Under the pieces are notes generated by a model. That model was not told the DNA's origin. It worked only from the letters and a program-made list of their open reading frames with translations, and made no database searches. Below are positions 46,301-56,143 of a DNA stretch of 64,000 bases, one piece after another; positions within the stretch are counted from its first letter, which is position 1, and every line of letters starts with the position of its first letter. A program made the position numbers and the translations under genes. The DNA is from Vibrio methylphosphonaticus (lineage in GTDB: Bacteria; Pseudomonadota; Gammaproteobacteria; Enterobacterales; Vibrionaceae): NCBI RefSeq assembly GCF_023634655.1, contig NZ_JAMKMS010000001.1, forward strand, positions 62,001-126,000, given 5' to 3'.

Positions 46301-46752
46301 GGCAGCATAGTCACTTTCTGGCTAGTCATTGAATACATGTAGAACTGCGATTCATCAACAAACCATAGGTTGCTATTAGATTCTCCCAAATGGCGAATGG
46401 TATTCGTCAGTTGAACACCGTAAACAACCTGCTCCTCACCCTGAGGAACTTGCGAGAGTATTTGATTATCTCGGTAATACCAAAATCGACCTTGCGCAAA
46501 CACTGCATTCGACGCAGTAAATGGCGGATTGTCGAGTGTGACGAAACGACGACCATCAAAAAAGCGCACTTTATCATGGACATCAAAAGACCAAAGTCCA
46601 CCATCCGTACCGATATATAACTGTGTCGCCGGTAAGTATTGCCCTTGTGACTGCAATTGAAGTGGATAGAAAATTGGTGGAAACTCTTGAGCAAAACTCT
46701 TAGAACACGTAGCTAAAAAAAGCCAACACACGCACTGCACCCACCACTTCAT
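43324..46752 (-). CDS. tfoS: TfoS, membrane-anchored AraC-type activator of tfoR (chitin/competence)
   Basis: 1142 aa from the ATG at 46752, chosen for AAGGA and the signal peptide MKWWVQCVCWLFLATCSKSFA (the frame opens 35 codons earlier). Periplasmic part: two-component-regulator propeller repeats (IGTDGGLWSF, VGTEHGLFLV, IATNGGVRYF) and a Y_Y_Y domain (about 650-730, IEYRFDGDESW). One TM near 735-755 (FYTLSLFGMLSVIIGFMLW). Cytosolic kinase-like region with a degenerate N box (IIFNSVLSNALKRL) and a DSGLPL G box lacking the second Gly; no receiver domain. AraC helix-turn-helix about 1035-1135 (FISERSLQRRFKSLFGVTFSDYL). Synteny with V. cholerae VC2080, between feoA and znuA, supports the name. 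Convergent with pxpC. Confidence 0.85.
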   Translation of the reverse strand: MKWWVQCVCWLFLATCSKSFAQEFPPIFYPLQLQSQGQYLPATQLYIGTDGGLWSFDVHDKVRFFDGRRFVTLDNPPFTASNAVFAQGRFWYYRDNQILSQVPQGEEQVVYGVQLTNTIRHLGESNSNLWFVDESQFYMYSMTSQKVTMLPLSSFESYHSGLSIDVSDAIFVDNGWYLATSIGVFHWNNGSLTRLKLSTNLSASTLHYSPENKQLVVGFTTGVEIYDVDASPSTSTSVSVSKYYPLALSHVLTLEESEEYYWVGTEHGLFLVDKTLGEARKVEVSLNDEYGLLGEKIYSLVSDGMSGMWIATNGGVRYFSEFSRLFRRSSVNYQDDLRRIDTKLDMFDNPLGGYWVVTNNGLYSVNSEGTSTLVFWGRVSSVAQRDKTLWLATERGLLSLDLRRYRVTPVREEYPSLPIDIEHLAFEANGDNSGTLWMSSGLRLFALDIANNQLKDYGTDWVLHKHLPAKITALNALEQQRLAVGTDHGLYLIDSGKSHYVSESEAFGRVIEMAITEDTLWAVSSYGVFTYQPERRALNQVELQRANIRPLCVTQSRQALWVITSMGVSAYLPTGEIKRHLSEPYGLINNEFVDGSCTYNQEADAIAVGSRYGMVEFTSNELLQTALPSQTVLITELTVDNQPVSIGTEPVRNLLIPYGKSVGVRFGVWPLPSGKAIEYRFDGDESWSGIQGLELNFDKPTEGKHQLYIRIVGDESGFSQKSFELVVLTPWYKSASFYTLSLFGMLSVIIGFMLWRSRRVRAINKMLKTQVSLKTEQLQHQSRVLVRNNQQLRKVFHVRQQVVRDLVQDAVDASKHTYLDNVKENTGLNERLRNLDAIFDEEGQRPAVCSVSRIINFTVKAWQQEFDYHGVRMNLLILPETSYVFLDDCNLDIIFNSVLSNALKRLVRGQALSITVDTDRTKLSVTFEDSGLPLPSVNRSPQDRDNVEAEKTLDFSPSSLPLHIHNSGGELRPIERGAVNRMVIRWNLYSANLIDTVKDDSEAPSLSSGSADFNPQTLKAAAENSPDKPKHGDWKASVTQLVSEQFNNPEFSTSSAAKVLFISERSLQRRFKSLFGVTFSDYLSEIRMEKACEMLLQGEKVADVAFSCGFNDPSYFSQRFKLYFGISPSKFASLESDESETV

Positions 46753-46796
46753 TTTTATCCTTGATGGGGCAAATATTTGCTTCGAATAACCGCACC

Positions 46797-46820
46797 CAGC
46801 CTCTCTACTACGAGAGGCTG
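46797..46820 (-). other. Hairpin/palindrome in the tfoS leader
   Basis: CAGCCTCTC-TACTAC-GAGAGGCTG, a perfect 9-bp inverted repeat ending 45 bp upstream of the tfoS ATG. It could be an RNA stem-loop in the leader or an operator. Confidence 0.6.
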
Positions 46821-47007
46821 AATTTAGTCGAAAAGGATGATAAGGCGTTGGAATCACAAGAGCTCAGTTAATTTGCAGCAATAATTATCGTTAATCTAAT
46901 CGATTTACGACATTTATTAAAGCTCTCACGACGGGTTAGCACGCTAATTGTTTAGACGATCACACCTCATCTATCTACTATTCAGAGCATAGCTCAACGA
47001 GTAATGA

Positions 47008-47886
47008 CTACTGAGATAGACAATCAGATAAGCTGTTTGACAGTGTATGAAGAAACACAAAGTAGCTGCCATCCTCAATAACAATATCCGTTCCTAGAGG
47101 ATCAAGACGACCGATCTTTGTACCTGTACCGCGAGTGACCGATTCAATCACAGCAGGCGTGTATTGCGGCTCAGCAAATACGCACTTCACCTGCTTTTCC
47201 TTCAGTGTTGTTTTAATATTGATCAACGTCTTAGCTCCTGGCTTTCGCTCAGGGCTAACAGTAAAGTGACCTAAATTGTTAAGAGAAAAATAGGATTCAA
47301 AATACCCATAAGCATCATGAAAAACATAGTAGCCTTCCGTTTGAATCGGCGCAAAATTCTGTTTTATTTCGCTTTCAGTCTGGCTGAGGTTAGCTGCGAA
47401 TTTCGCCAGTTTGTTCTCATATTGAATTCTATTATCTGGATCCAACTCTATCAATTTAGCGCTGATAGCTTGAGCGACACTTAGTGCTTGTTTAGGCCCT
47501 AACCAAACATGGGGATCATAGCTACCATGGTGATGTCCTTCATGACCATGATCGTCATCGCCAAACTCCCGCAATGACAACCCCTCAATATCCACTACTT
47601 TAACCACGTTCGATTTTCCGTCGAGCGATTTGGCCAGAAAACTCTCCAAGTCAGGACCAAACCAAACGACGATGTCACTACTATGCAATCGCTTAACGTC
47701 TGAAGGTCGCATCGCGTAGTCATGAGGGGAGGCATTTGCGTTCAATAACGAAGAGGTAGTTTGCCCTTCTAGAATGAGCTCGTGGGCGATCATTTCAAAC
47801 GGCTTGATGCTATTTAGCACCTCAATCGCCTGGGATTTTATTGGAACAAGTATTGCTAAAGCAGCAAAGGAAAGATAACGCAACAT
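47008..47886 (-). CDS. znuA: Zinc ABC transporter substrate-binding protein ZnuA
   Basis: 292 aa. Periplasmic zinc-binding protein. Signal peptide about 1-20 (MLRYLSFAALAILVPIKSQA). The His-rich loop (DDDHGHEGHHHG, about 109-120) is typical of zinc-specific cluster A-I proteins; SPHDYAMRPSDV with the first His ligand, DPHVWLGP, and AEPQYTPAV follow. Divergent from znuC with a Zur box between. Downstream is a 255-bp gap before tfoS without a clear terminator. Confidence 0.93.
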   Translation of the reverse strand: MLRYLSFAALAILVPIKSQAIEVLNSIKPFEMIAHELILEGQTTSSLLNANASPHDYAMRPSDVKRLHSSDIVVWFGPDLESFLAKSLDGKSNVVKVVDIEGLSLREFGDDDHGHEGHHHGSYDPHVWLGPKQALSVAQAISAKLIELDPDNRIQYENKLAKFAANLSQTESEIKQNFAPIQTEGYYVFHDAYGYFESYFSLNNLGHFTVSPERKPGAKTLINIKTTLKEKQVKCVFAEPQYTPAVIESVTRGTGTKIGRLDPLGTDIVIEDGSYFVFLHTLSNSLSDCLSQ

Positions 47887-47923
47887 GTGGACCTCAAGTG
47901 GTAGACTGGCTTAAGAGAAGTTT

Positions 47924-47944
47924 AAATGTTACATTATAACACTT
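47924..47944. promoter_or_regulatory. Zur box between znuA and znuCB
   Basis: AAATGTTACATTATAACACTT closely follows the Zur consensus AAATGTTATANTATAACATTT (three or four mismatches), 38 bp from znuA and 25 bp from znuC. One site can repress both divergent units. Confidence 0.75.
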
Positions 47945-47968
47945 AGCATTTGCAAATGAGTTCTATTC

Positions 47969-48757
47969 ATGTCCGAATTAATTCGACTCGATGGGGTGTC
48001 CGTCGAGTTCGGTAAGCGTCGTGTGCTCGATAACATCACGCTGACGATAAAGAAAGGTCAAATCCTCACCCTAATTGGCCCCAACGGCGCAGGTAAGTCT
48101 ACCTTAGTCAAAGTATTGCTTGGGCTTCAAAAGCGCTACCTTGGCCGTATTGAATGTGCGAAAAAACTAAGAATCGGTTATGTCCCGCAAAAACTAAAAC
48201 TCAATGAAACGCTACCCCTTGATGTCGGGCGATTCTTAGCGCTTGCTGGAAAATATAGCGCACAAGAACAACTAGACGCCCTTAAACTAGTTGGCGCTGA
48301 GCACCTTATGAAAAGTAATATGCATCAACTGTCGGGCGGGGAAAATCAACGAGTATTACTCGCCAGAGCTCTTCTCCAACGGCCTGACCTACTGGTATTG
48401 GATGAGCCAGCTCAAGGGGTGGATGTACAAGGGCAAATCGACTTATATGATTTAATAGACAATATTCGTCACCGATTTGGCTGTGCGGTGTTTATGGTCT
48501 CTCATGATCTTCACCTCGTGATGGCGAAATCCGACAACGTCATTTGTCTTCACCATCATATTTGTTGCCAAGGTAACCCACAAACTATCACCCAACATCC
48601 TTCTTATATCGCGTTATTTGGTATAGAAACGAAGGAAACCTTGGCTTTTTATCAACACCAACACACCCATCATCATCACGATTTATCCGGTGAAACAGTG
48701 ACGGGGGACGCATCGCAATGCGAGCATCATACACATGGGCACACTCACCATGATTGA
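47969..48757 (+). CDS. znuC: Zinc ABC transporter ATP-binding protein ZnuC
   Basis: 262 aa. ATPase of the ZnuABC importer. Walker [10 protein letters not shown] (about 37-45), signature LSGGENQRV, Walker [12 protein letters not shown]-loop MVSHDLH. The C-terminal tail is rich in histidine ([17 protein letters not shown]), as in other ZnuC, presumably zinc sensing. Overlaps znuB by eight bases. Confidence 0.93.
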   Translation: MSELIRLDGVSVEFGKRRVLDNITLTIKKGQILTLIGPNGAGKSTLVKVLLGLQKRYLGRIECAKKLRIGYVPQKLKLNETLPLDVGRFLALAGKYSAQEQLDALKLVGAEHLMKSNMHQLSGGENQRVLLARALLQRPDLLVLDEPAQGVDVQGQIDLYDLIDNIRHRFGCAVFMVSHDLHLVMAKSDNVICLHHHICCQGNPQTITQHPSYIALFGIETKETLAFYQHQHTHHHHDLSGETVTGDASQCEHHTHGHTHHD

Positions 48758-49535
48758 GTTCTTACTTCCTTCTATTTTTGCCGGACTTGGTATCGCCTTA
48801 ATCGCAGGGCCACTTGGTTCTTTTGTGGTTTGGCGAAAGATGGCGTATTTCGGTGACACGCTGGCGCACGCCTCTCTAATGGGGCTTGCGCTTGGTTTTT
48901 TGTTTGACATCAACCTCTATTTGGCTCTGATCATATGTTGTATGGCACTGGCTGTCATATTAGTAACATTGCAAAAGCAGCAACTTGTCGCCACCGATAC
49001 GTTGCTCGGTATTTTAGCGCACAGCGCCTTGTCTCTCGGGCTGGTAGCCGTCAGTTTTCTCGACAACATTCGCGTCGATCTTATGAGTTATCTGTTTGGC
49101 GACTTACTTGCCGTTTCTCCGACTGATCTTGCGTATATTTATGCGGGTGTTTTGGTTATTGGCGCGTTGTTATTTATTTTTTGGCGCTCTTTACTCTCGA
49201 CAACCGTCAGTGAAGATCTGGCCGCAGTTGAAGGCATTAATGTGGATTTGATGCGCCTGTTGATCATGATAATGGTTGGACTTGTCATTGCGATCGGTAT
49301 GAAGTTTGTCGGGGCGCTTATCATGACGTCATTACTTATCATTCCTGCTGCCACAGCTCGAAAATTCACTCGAACTCCGGAAACCATGGCCTGTACCGCC
49401 TCCATCATTGGCATGATCGCAGTACTTTGTGGCTTAAGCCTTTCTTGGTTCTACGATACGCCAGCGGGTCCCTCTGTCGTCATCAGCGCTGCCGCTTTTT
49501 TCTTATTAGCCCAGCTAATGCCTGCGCGAGATTAG
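48750..49535 (+). CDS. znuB: Zinc ABC transporter permease ZnuB
   Basis: 261 aa from the ATG at 48750; an ATG at 48735 would add five residues, but [24 protein letters not shown] matches E. coli ZnuB. Inner-membrane permease with about eight hydrophobic segments; [22 protein letters not shown] and [16 protein letters not shown] are family hallmarks. Overlap with znuC implies coupled translation. Confidence 0.93.
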   Translation: MIEFLLPSIFAGLGIALIAGPLGSFVVWRKMAYFGDTLAHASLMGLALGFLFDINLYLALIICCMALAVILVTLQKQQLVATDTLLGILAHSALSLGLVAVSFLDNIRVDLMSYLFGDLLAVSPTDLAYIYAGVLVIGALLFIFWRSLLSTTVSEDLAAVEGINVDLMRLLIMIMVGLVIAIGMKFVGALIMTSLLIIPAATARKFTRTPETMACTASIIGMIAVLCGLSLSWFYDTPAGPSVVISAAAFFLLAQLMPARD

Positions 49536-49589
49536 ACCGACTCGAGCAATAAACTGCTAAAAACACCGCTTAAACTAAATCTCCTGTAA

Positions 49590-49617
49590 TAAAAAAGGGC
49601 TCCTATCGGAGCCCTCT
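49590..49617 (-). terminator. Terminator of sucD
   Basis: AGGGCTCC / GGAGCCCT, 8-bp stem with a 4-nt loop; on the minus strand a run of six Ts follows. Also a weak barrier to znuB read-through on the plus strand. Confidence 0.85.
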
Positions 49618-49691
49618 TGAAAACCTATTCAAACGTGCTTCCAATACAAGTAACACGTTGAAATGTATGTTTATTTAGACAAAAATGGCGA

Positions 49692-50564
49692 TTACCAACC
49701 TGTTACTTCGCGAAGTGCTGAACCAATGTCAGCTAAGCTTTTCACGGTTTTCACGCCCGCTTCTTCAAGCGCGGCAAATTTGTCTTCTGCTGTCCCTTTA
49801 CCACCAGAGATAATTGCACCAGCATGACCCATGCGCTTACCTGGAGGCGCTGTTACGCCAGCAATGTAGGAAACAACGGGTTTTGTCACGTTTGCCTTGA
49901 TAAAGGCAGCCGCTTCTTCTTCCGCTGTTCCGCCGATTTCACCGATCATCACGATCGCTTCCGTCTCTGGATCGTCTTGGAACAATTTCAAGATATCGAT
50001 AAAGTTTGAACCTGGAATCGGGTCACCACCGATACCAACACATGTAGACTGACCAAAGCCTTCATCTGTTGTCTGCTTAACCGCTTCATACGTTAAGGTT
50101 CCTGAGCGAGACACGATGCCCACTTTACCCTTCTTATGAATGTGACCAGGCATGATACCAATCTTACATTCATCCGGTGTGATTACACCAGGGCAGTTAG
50201 GACCAATCATCACAACACCCGCTTCATCTAAACGTACTTTTACGTCTAAAAGATCAAGCGTTGGAATGCCTTCAGTAATAGTGACGATAAGCTTGATGCC
50301 CGCATCAATCGCTTCTAGTATCGCATCTTTACAAAATGGCGCAGGTACATAGATAACAGATGCAGTTGCACCTGTGGTTTCTACCGCTTCACGAACCGTG
50401 TTAAATACCGGCAGACCAAGGTGAGTTTGACCGCCTTTACCTGGCGATACACCACCAACCATTTGTGTTCCGTAATCAATCGCTTGTTCTGAGTGGAACG
50501 TACCTTGACCACCAGTGAAACCCTGACAAATAACTTTAGTATCTTTATTAATTAGTACAGACAT
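49692..50564 (-). CDS. sucD: Succinyl-CoA ligase [ADP-forming] subunit alpha
   Basis: 290 aa. CoA- and phosphohistidine-bearing subunit of the TCA enzyme. N-terminal [29 protein letters not shown]; phosphorylated His in the [14 protein letters not shown] stretch (about residue 245). Start overlaps the sucC stop by one base (TAATG). Confidence 0.96.
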   Translation of the reverse strand: MSVLINKDTKVICQGFTGGQGTFHSEQAIDYGTQMVGGVSPGKGGQTHLGLPVFNTVREAVETTGATASVIYVPAPFCKDAILEAIDAGIKLIVTITEGIPTLDLLDVKVRLDEAGVVMIGPNCPGVITPDECKIGIMPGHIHKKGKVGIVSRSGTLTYEAVKQTTDEGFGQSTCVGIGGDPIPGSNFIDILKLFQDDPETEAIVMIGEIGGTAEEEAAAFIKANVTKPVVSYIAGVTAPPGKRMGHAGAIISGGKGTAEDKFAALEEAGVKTVKSLADIGSALREVTGW

Positions 50565-51730
50565 TATTTGCCCTCCGCTGCAGCAACAACTTTTTCCGCA
50601 GCTTCAGTTAGAGAAGTCGCAGCTATGATATTTAGACCACTTTCCGCCAATTTTTGCGAACCTAGAGGTGCGTTGTTACCTTCAAGACGAACGACAACAG
50701 GGACCTTAACGCCCACTTCTTCCACTGCACCAATGATGCCATCAGCAATCAGGTCACAGCGAACAATACCACCGAAGATATTAACAAGAACCGCTTTTAC
50801 ATTAGTGTCAGACAAGATGATCTTGAACGCTTCTGTTACACGCTCTTTTGTCGCACCGCCCCCTACATCAAGGAAGTTTGCCGGTTGGCCGCCGTGTAGG
50901 TTGACGATATCCATCGTACCCATTGCCAAACCGGCACCGTTTACCATGCAACCAATGCTGCCATCAAGCGCTACGTAGTTAAGTTCCCACTGTGCAGCAT
51001 GTGCTTCACGCTCATCTTCTTGTGATGGATCGTGCATCTCACGAAGCTTAGGCTGACGATACATTGCGTTCGAGTCGATGTTAATCTTGCCATCAAGACA
51101 AAGAAGGTTACCTTCCGCCGTGACAACAAGAGGATTGATTTCAAGCAGAGCTAAGTCATACTGAGCAAACATATTGCCAAGACCTAAGAAAATCTTAACG
51201 AACTGTTTAATCTGGTCGCCAACAAGACCCAGCTTAAATGCTAGCTCACGGCCTTGGTATGCTTGAGGACCGACAAGCGGGTCAATGGCTGCTTGGTGGA
51301 TGAGTTCAGGTGTCTCTTCAGCAATCTTTTCAATGTCTACACCACCTTCTGTTGATGCCATGAACACGATACGACGCGTTGCACGGTCAACCACTGCACC
51401 TAGATACAGTTCATTTGCGATGTTTGAAGCTTCTTCAACCAAGATTTTGGTAACTGGCTGACCATTTGCGTCAGTTTGAAAAGTAACCAGGTTTTTTCCT
51501 AGCCATTTCTGAGCAAACTCTTTAACGCCTTCTTTCGTATCATGAAGTTCAACGCCACCCGCTTTACCGCGACCACCAGCGTGAACCTGACATTTAACGA
51601 CTTTCTTCTCTGTGCTAATGCGGCCAGCCGCTTCGAACGCTTCTTGGGCCGTATCACATGCAAAGCCTTCTGGTACAGGCAAACCGAATTCTGCAAACAG
51701 CTGTTTGGCTTGGTATTCATGCAAATTCAT
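50564..51730 (-). CDS. sucC: Succinyl-CoA ligase [ADP-forming] subunit beta
   Basis: 388 aa. ATP-grasp subunit: [49 protein letters not shown] and [15 protein letters not shown]. Forms the heterotetramer with SucD. It is separated from sucB by 240 bp containing two hairpins. Confidence 0.96.
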   Translation of the reverse strand: MNLHEYQAKQLFAEFGLPVPEGFACDTAQEAFEAAGRISTEKKVVKCQVHAGGRGKAGGVELHDTKEGVKEFAQKWLGKNLVTFQTDANGQPVTKILVEEASNIANELYLGAVVDRATRRIVFMASTEGGVDIEKIAEETPELIHQAAIDPLVGPQAYQGRELAFKLGLVGDQIKQFVKIFLGLGNMFAQYDLALLEINPLVVTAEGNLLCLDGKINIDSNAMYRQPKLREMHDPSQEDEREAHAAQWELNYVALDGSIGCMVNGAGLAMGTMDIVNLHGGQPANFLDVGGGATKERVTEAFKIILSDTNVKAVLVNIFGGIVRCDLIADGIIGAVEEVGVKVPVVVRLEGNNAPLGSQKLAESGLNIIAATSLTEAAEKVVAAAEGK

Positions 51731-51845
51731 TTCGTTATTCCATTTGTTTATCCCTAAAGGGATTTATTATTTCCATAAAGCCGATAAGTTGGCCGTACGT
51801 CTGTAGGAGGTACTTCTACGAATCACCCATTAAAGGGCTAAATAA

Positions 51846-51901
51846 GAGCTAGACGCTGAGCCGGCCTAGCTCCTTTTACTTGGGGTGACTACACACCCCA
51901 A
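51846..51901 (-). other. Two stem-loops between sucB and sucC
   Basis: TTGGGGTG / CACCCCAA (51880-51901, 6-nt loop) and GAGCTAG / CTAGCTC (51846-51872, 13-nt loop). In a long intergenic region of an otherwise tight operon they may mark mRNA processing, partial termination or 3'-end protection. Confidence 0.5.
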
Positions 51902-51969
51902 TGAAAAAACAACACGTTGTTATCTATTGTTTTGTTACGTATCGAGCAATTTACACATCGAACAATACG

Positions 51970-53175
51970 TTATACATCAAGCAATAGGCGTGCTGGGTCT
52001 TCTAATAGTTCTTTAATTGTTACCAAGAAACCAACCGACTCTCGACCATCAATAAGACGGTGATCGTAAGACAGCGCTAGGTACATCATTGGTAAAATTT
52101 CAACTTTTCCATCCACCGCCATTGGTCTGTCTTGGATTTTATGCATACCCAAAATAGCCGCTTGTGGTGGGTTGATAATTGGCGTTGACATCAATGAACC
52201 AAAAACACCACCGTTAGTGATGGTAAAGTTACCACCCGTCAGCTCTTCGACCGTTAACTTACCGTCGCGACCTTTGATGGCTAACTCTTTAATGCCTTTT
52301 TCAATATCAGCAAAACCTAAAGTATCACAGTCTTTAAGAACTGGCGTCACTAGACCACGTGGGGTCGACACTGCCATGCTGATGTCAAAGTAATTGTGAT
52401 AAACAATTTCTTCACCATCAATGGATGCGTTCACTTCAGGGAAGCGTTTCAACGCTTCCGTCACAGCTTTAACATAGAAAGACATAAAGCCTAGGCGCGT
52501 ACCATGACGCTCCTCAAACTGGTCTTTATACTGCTTACGCAGGTCCATAATTGGCTTCATGTTAACTTCATTGAATGTCGTTAACATTGCAGTACTATTT
52601 TTCGCTTCAAGCAGACGCTCTGCAACACGCTTACGAAGTCGAGTCATTGGAACTCGTTTTTGGCTACGTGCTGAAATAGGGGCAACCGCAGCGGCCTCTT
52701 CTGCTTTAGGCGCATTCTTAGCAGCTGCAAGGTGTGCTTCAATGTCTTCGCGAGTGATTCTGCCGCCTACGCCAGAACCCTTCACATCTTCAGCCTTCAA
52801 ACTATGTTCAGCAAGCAAACGGCGAACCGCTGGGCTTAACGAGTCATTTGACTCTTCGGTTAGCGCGGCTTTGTGGCGTTTGTCAGGCGAAGCCTGAGTT
52901 GAATCGGTTGTATCTGTTGTTGGTTCGCCCGCTACCGCACCCGGCTTCAAACGTGCAATCAATTCTTTAGATAGAACCGTCGCCCCTTCTTCTTGAATGA
53001 TTTCTTCCAGTACACCGGCTTCTGGCGCAGGGACTTCAAGAACAACTTTATCCGTTTCAATGTCTACAATGACTTCGTCTCGAGCCACTGCTTCGCCTGG
53101 TTTCTTATGCCAAGTCGCGACGGTTGCGTCTGCGACAGATTCAGGTAAGTCTGGAACCAGAATTTCAATTGTCAT
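51970..53175 (-). CDS. sucB: Dihydrolipoamide succinyltransferase (E2 of 2-oxoglutarate dehydrogenase)
   Basis: 401 aa. One N-terminal lipoyl domain (about 1-77) with lipoyl Lys in [12 protein letters not shown], a peripheral subunit-binding domain ([11 protein letters not shown], about 114-150) and a C-terminal acyltransferase domain with [11 protein letters not shown] holding the catalytic His. Follows sucA by 21 bp. Confidence 0.96.
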   Translation of the reverse strand: MTIEILVPDLPESVADATVATWHKKPGEAVARDEVIVDIETDKVVLEVPAPEAGVLEEIIQEEGATVLSKELIARLKPGAVAGEPTTDTTDSTQASPDKRHKAALTEESNDSLSPAVRRLLAEHSLKAEDVKGSGVGGRITREDIEAHLAAAKNAPKAEEAAAVAPISARSQKRVPMTRLRKRVAERLLEAKNSTAMLTTFNEVNMKPIMDLRKQYKDQFEERHGTRLGFMSFYVKAVTEALKRFPEVNASIDGEEIVYHNYFDISMAVSTPRGLVTPVLKDCDTLGFADIEKGIKELAIKGRDGKLTVEELTGGNFTITNGGVFGSLMSTPIINPPQAAILGMHKIQDRPMAVDGKVEILPMMYLALSYDHRLIDGRESVGFLVTIKELLEDPARLLLDV

Positions 53176-53196
53176 ATCTGTTTCTTCCTTTTACTT

Positions 53197-56016
53197 CTAG
53201 TTCTTAATCAAGGTCAACGCGTCTTCGATCAACGCTTTCTGTTGTTTCAAGTGTACTGACATATAACCAACTGCTGGTGAAGCAGAAGCTGGACGGCCTG
53301 CATATTTCAGGTCAACACCGACAGGAATCGCTGCTCGGAAATTGTGTTGGCTTGAATACCAAGCGCCTTGGTTTTGTGGCTCTTCTTGACACCACACCAC
53401 GTCTTGTACATTGGTATACTTCGAAATTTTCGCTCGAACGTCATCCAGTGGGAATGGATAAAGCTGTTCAATACGTACAATCGCAACGTCTTCTTGCTCA
53501 TTGTTACGACGCTGCTCTAGAAGATCAAAGTACACTTTACCAGAGCAGAAAATCACACGTTTTACGTTCTCTGGATTAAGGTCATCTACCTCACCAATCG
53601 CGGGTTCAAATGTACCTGAAGCTAAGTCATCTAAGCTTGATGTACATAGAGGGTGACGAAGTAGTGATTTTGGTGACATCACAATCAACGGACGACGCAT
53701 TGGTCGTACAACCTGACGGCGTATCATGTGATAAACCTGTGCTGGCGTTGATGGAATAATGACTTGCATGTTTTGCTCTGCGCAAAGTTGCAAGTAGCGT
53801 TCTAGTCTCGCAGATGAGTGCTCAGGCCCTTGTCCTTCGTAGCCGTGAGGTAGCAACATGGTCAAACCACATAAACGTCCCCACTTTTGCTCCCCAGACG
53901 AGATAAACTGATCGATCACCACTTGGGCACCGTTAGCAAAATCACCAAACTGAGCTTCCCAAATGGTTAAACCACTTGGTTCAGCCGTTGCGTAACCATA
54001 CTCAAATGCTAACACCGCCTCTTCTGATAAAACGGAGTCAAACACTTGGAATGGACCCTGTTTATCGTGGATATTCGCAAGCGGTATGTATGTACTCGCA
54101 TCATCTTGGTTATGAAGCACAGAGTGTCGATGGAAGAACGTACCTCGCCCTGCATCCTGACCTGAAATACGGATACGCTTACCATCATCAAGAATGGTCG
54201 CGTAAGCCAGTGTTTCTGCCATACCCCAGTCAACCATCTTCTCGCCACTCATCATGGCAGCGCGATCGTTGTAGAGTTTATTGACTCGGCTTTGTAGTTT
54301 ATGACTTTCTGGAAGCTGCCCTAGGCGTTCGCCTAGTTCGACCACGCGTTGTTTGCCAACCGCGCTATCCCATTCCATATCCCACTCATGTCCAAGATAA
54401 GGAGACCAGTCAACAGAATGGAGTGCCATCGGCCGCCATTCTTTAACAACCACTTCACCGCGATCTAATGCATCACGATATTCGTTCACCATCTGAGTCG
54501 CCGTTTCGATATCGCTCTCATTACGCTCAATCAATACATCTGCGTATAGCTTACGTGGTGTTGGGTGTTTTTTGATCTTCTGATACATCAACGGTTGAGT
54601 TGCATTCGGCTCATCCGCTTCATTGTGACCATGGCGACGGTAACAAACGAGGTCAATAATCACGTCTTTGTGGAACGTGTTTCTAAAATCAAGTGCGATG
54701 CGAGTAACGAACGCGACCGCTTCTGGATCATCAGAATTAACATGGAAGATTGGCGCCTGTACCATCTTGGCAATGTCAGTACAGTACATGGTAGAGCGCA
54801 TGTCGTGTGGGTTTGACGTGGTAAAGCCAACTTGGTTATTGACCACGATTCGAACCGTACCACCCACTCGGAAACCACGAGCTTGCGACATGTTGAATGT
54901 TTCGGCTACTACACCTTGCCCTGCAATAGCAGAGTCACCGTGAATAGTAATAGGGAGTACCATGCTGCCATCTTTATCACCAAGGCGATCTTGACGCGCT
55001 CGCACAGAACCAATAACCACCGGGTTAACGATCTCTAGGTGAGAAGGGTTGAATGCTAATGCTAAATGCACATCCCCACCTGGTGTCGCGAAATCGGCAG
55101 AGAAACCTTGGTGATATTTAACGTCACCGGTACCCCAAGTATCGTCGTGCTTCTTACCCGCAAATTCATCAAACAAGTCTTGTGGTTTTTTGCCCAAGAC
55201 GTTGACCAGCATATTAAGTCGACCTCGGTGGGCCATCCCAATCACCACTTCGCGTAAACCGCATGCACCCGCATGACGAATGAGCTCTTTCGTCATTGGA
55301 ACTAGGGCATCACCCCCTTCTAAAGAAAATCGCTTAGCACCTGGGAATTTGGCGCCTAAATAGCGCTCAAGACCTTCAGCTGCTGTCAATTCTTCTAAAA
55401 AGGTGTTTTTTTGGTCTTCATCAAAGGAGGGCTGACCGACTACAGATTCAAGTCGTTGCTGAATCCAACGCTTTTGCTCTGTGTTCGTCATGTGCATGTA
55501 TTCAGCGCCAACAGAACCACAATAGGTTTTTTGTAGGGCTTTATGCAGGTCTCTCAACGTCATGCTCTCTTGGCCAATGGCAAAAGAACCTACGTTAAAG
55601 GTTTCGTCTAAATCATCATCCGTTAAGGAGTGGAATGCAGGTTCAAGTTCTGCCACGGGGGGACGCTTCCACAACCCTAATGGGTCTAGATCTGCTGCTT
55701 GATGACCGCGAAAGCGGTATGCGTTGATAAGCTGTAGTACTTTTACTTGCTTAGCATCGACTTCAGGATCACTTACTTGGGCACTTGAATGCTTTGTTTC
55801 TTTAGCGAGTCGTCGGAAGTAATCACGGACACGTGAATGCGGTTGTTCAACCACATCGTCAGGCTGCATAGGCAACCCATCAAAAACACGTCTCCACTCT
55901 TCACTTACCTGTTCGGGATCACTTAGATACAGTTCGTAGAGGTCCTCTACGTAGGTTGCATTGGCGCCAGCCAAGTGTGAAGACTCGAGCCATGCCTTCA
56001 TCACGCCGTTGTGCAT
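53197..56016 (-). CDS. sucA: 2-oxoglutarate dehydrogenase E1 component
   Basis: 939 aa. Thiamine-diphosphate E1 that decarboxylates 2-oxoglutarate. N-terminus MHNGVMKAWLESSHLAGANA like E. coli; GMAHRGRLNMLVN, HGDSAIAGQGVVAE and YRRHGHNEADEP are family motifs. TAAGGGA precedes the ATG. 127 bp after sdhB; likely the same sdh-suc transcript. Confidence 0.96.
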   Translation of the reverse strand: MHNGVMKAWLESSHLAGANATYVEDLYELYLSDPEQVSEEWRRVFDGLPMQPDDVVEQPHSRVRDYFRRLAKETKHSSAQVSDPEVDAKQVKVLQLINAYRFRGHQAADLDPLGLWKRPPVAELEPAFHSLTDDDLDETFNVGSFAIGQESMTLRDLHKALQKTYCGSVGAEYMHMTNTEQKRWIQQRLESVVGQPSFDEDQKNTFLEELTAAEGLERYLGAKFPGAKRFSLEGGDALVPMTKELIRHAGACGLREVVIGMAHRGRLNMLVNVLGKKPQDLFDEFAGKKHDDTWGTGDVKYHQGFSADFATPGGDVHLALAFNPSHLEIVNPVVIGSVRARQDRLGDKDGSMVLPITIHGDSAIAGQGVVAETFNMSQARGFRVGGTVRIVVNNQVGFTTSNPHDMRSTMYCTDIAKMVQAPIFHVNSDDPEAVAFVTRIALDFRNTFHKDVIIDLVCYRRHGHNEADEPNATQPLMYQKIKKHPTPRKLYADVLIERNESDIETATQMVNEYRDALDRGEVVVKEWRPMALHSVDWSPYLGHEWDMEWDSAVGKQRVVELGERLGQLPESHKLQSRVNKLYNDRAAMMSGEKMVDWGMAETLAYATILDDGKRIRISGQDAGRGTFFHRHSVLHNQDDASTYIPLANIHDKQGPFQVFDSVLSEEAVLAFEYGYATAEPSGLTIWEAQFGDFANGAQVVIDQFISSGEQKWGRLCGLTMLLPHGYEGQGPEHSSARLERYLQLCAEQNMQVIIPSTPAQVYHMIRRQVVRPMRRPLIVMSPKSLLRHPLCTSSLDDLASGTFEPAIGEVDDLNPENVKRVIFCSGKVYFDLLEQRRNNEQEDVAIVRIEQLYPFPLDDVRAKISKYTNVQDVVWCQEEPQNQGAWYSSQHNFRAAIPVGVDLKYAGRPASASPAVGYMSVHLKQQKALIEDALTLIKN

Positions 56017-56143
56017 ATTTTCCCTTACCAGTAGTTTTCATAGTTGCTGCGGTCTAAGCCGAGCTATCGAAAGTCGATTCTCACAGAGTGAGCCCTCTAC
56101 TCGAATCGACAATATTTATAGACTAAAACAACGCCGGATTTGT

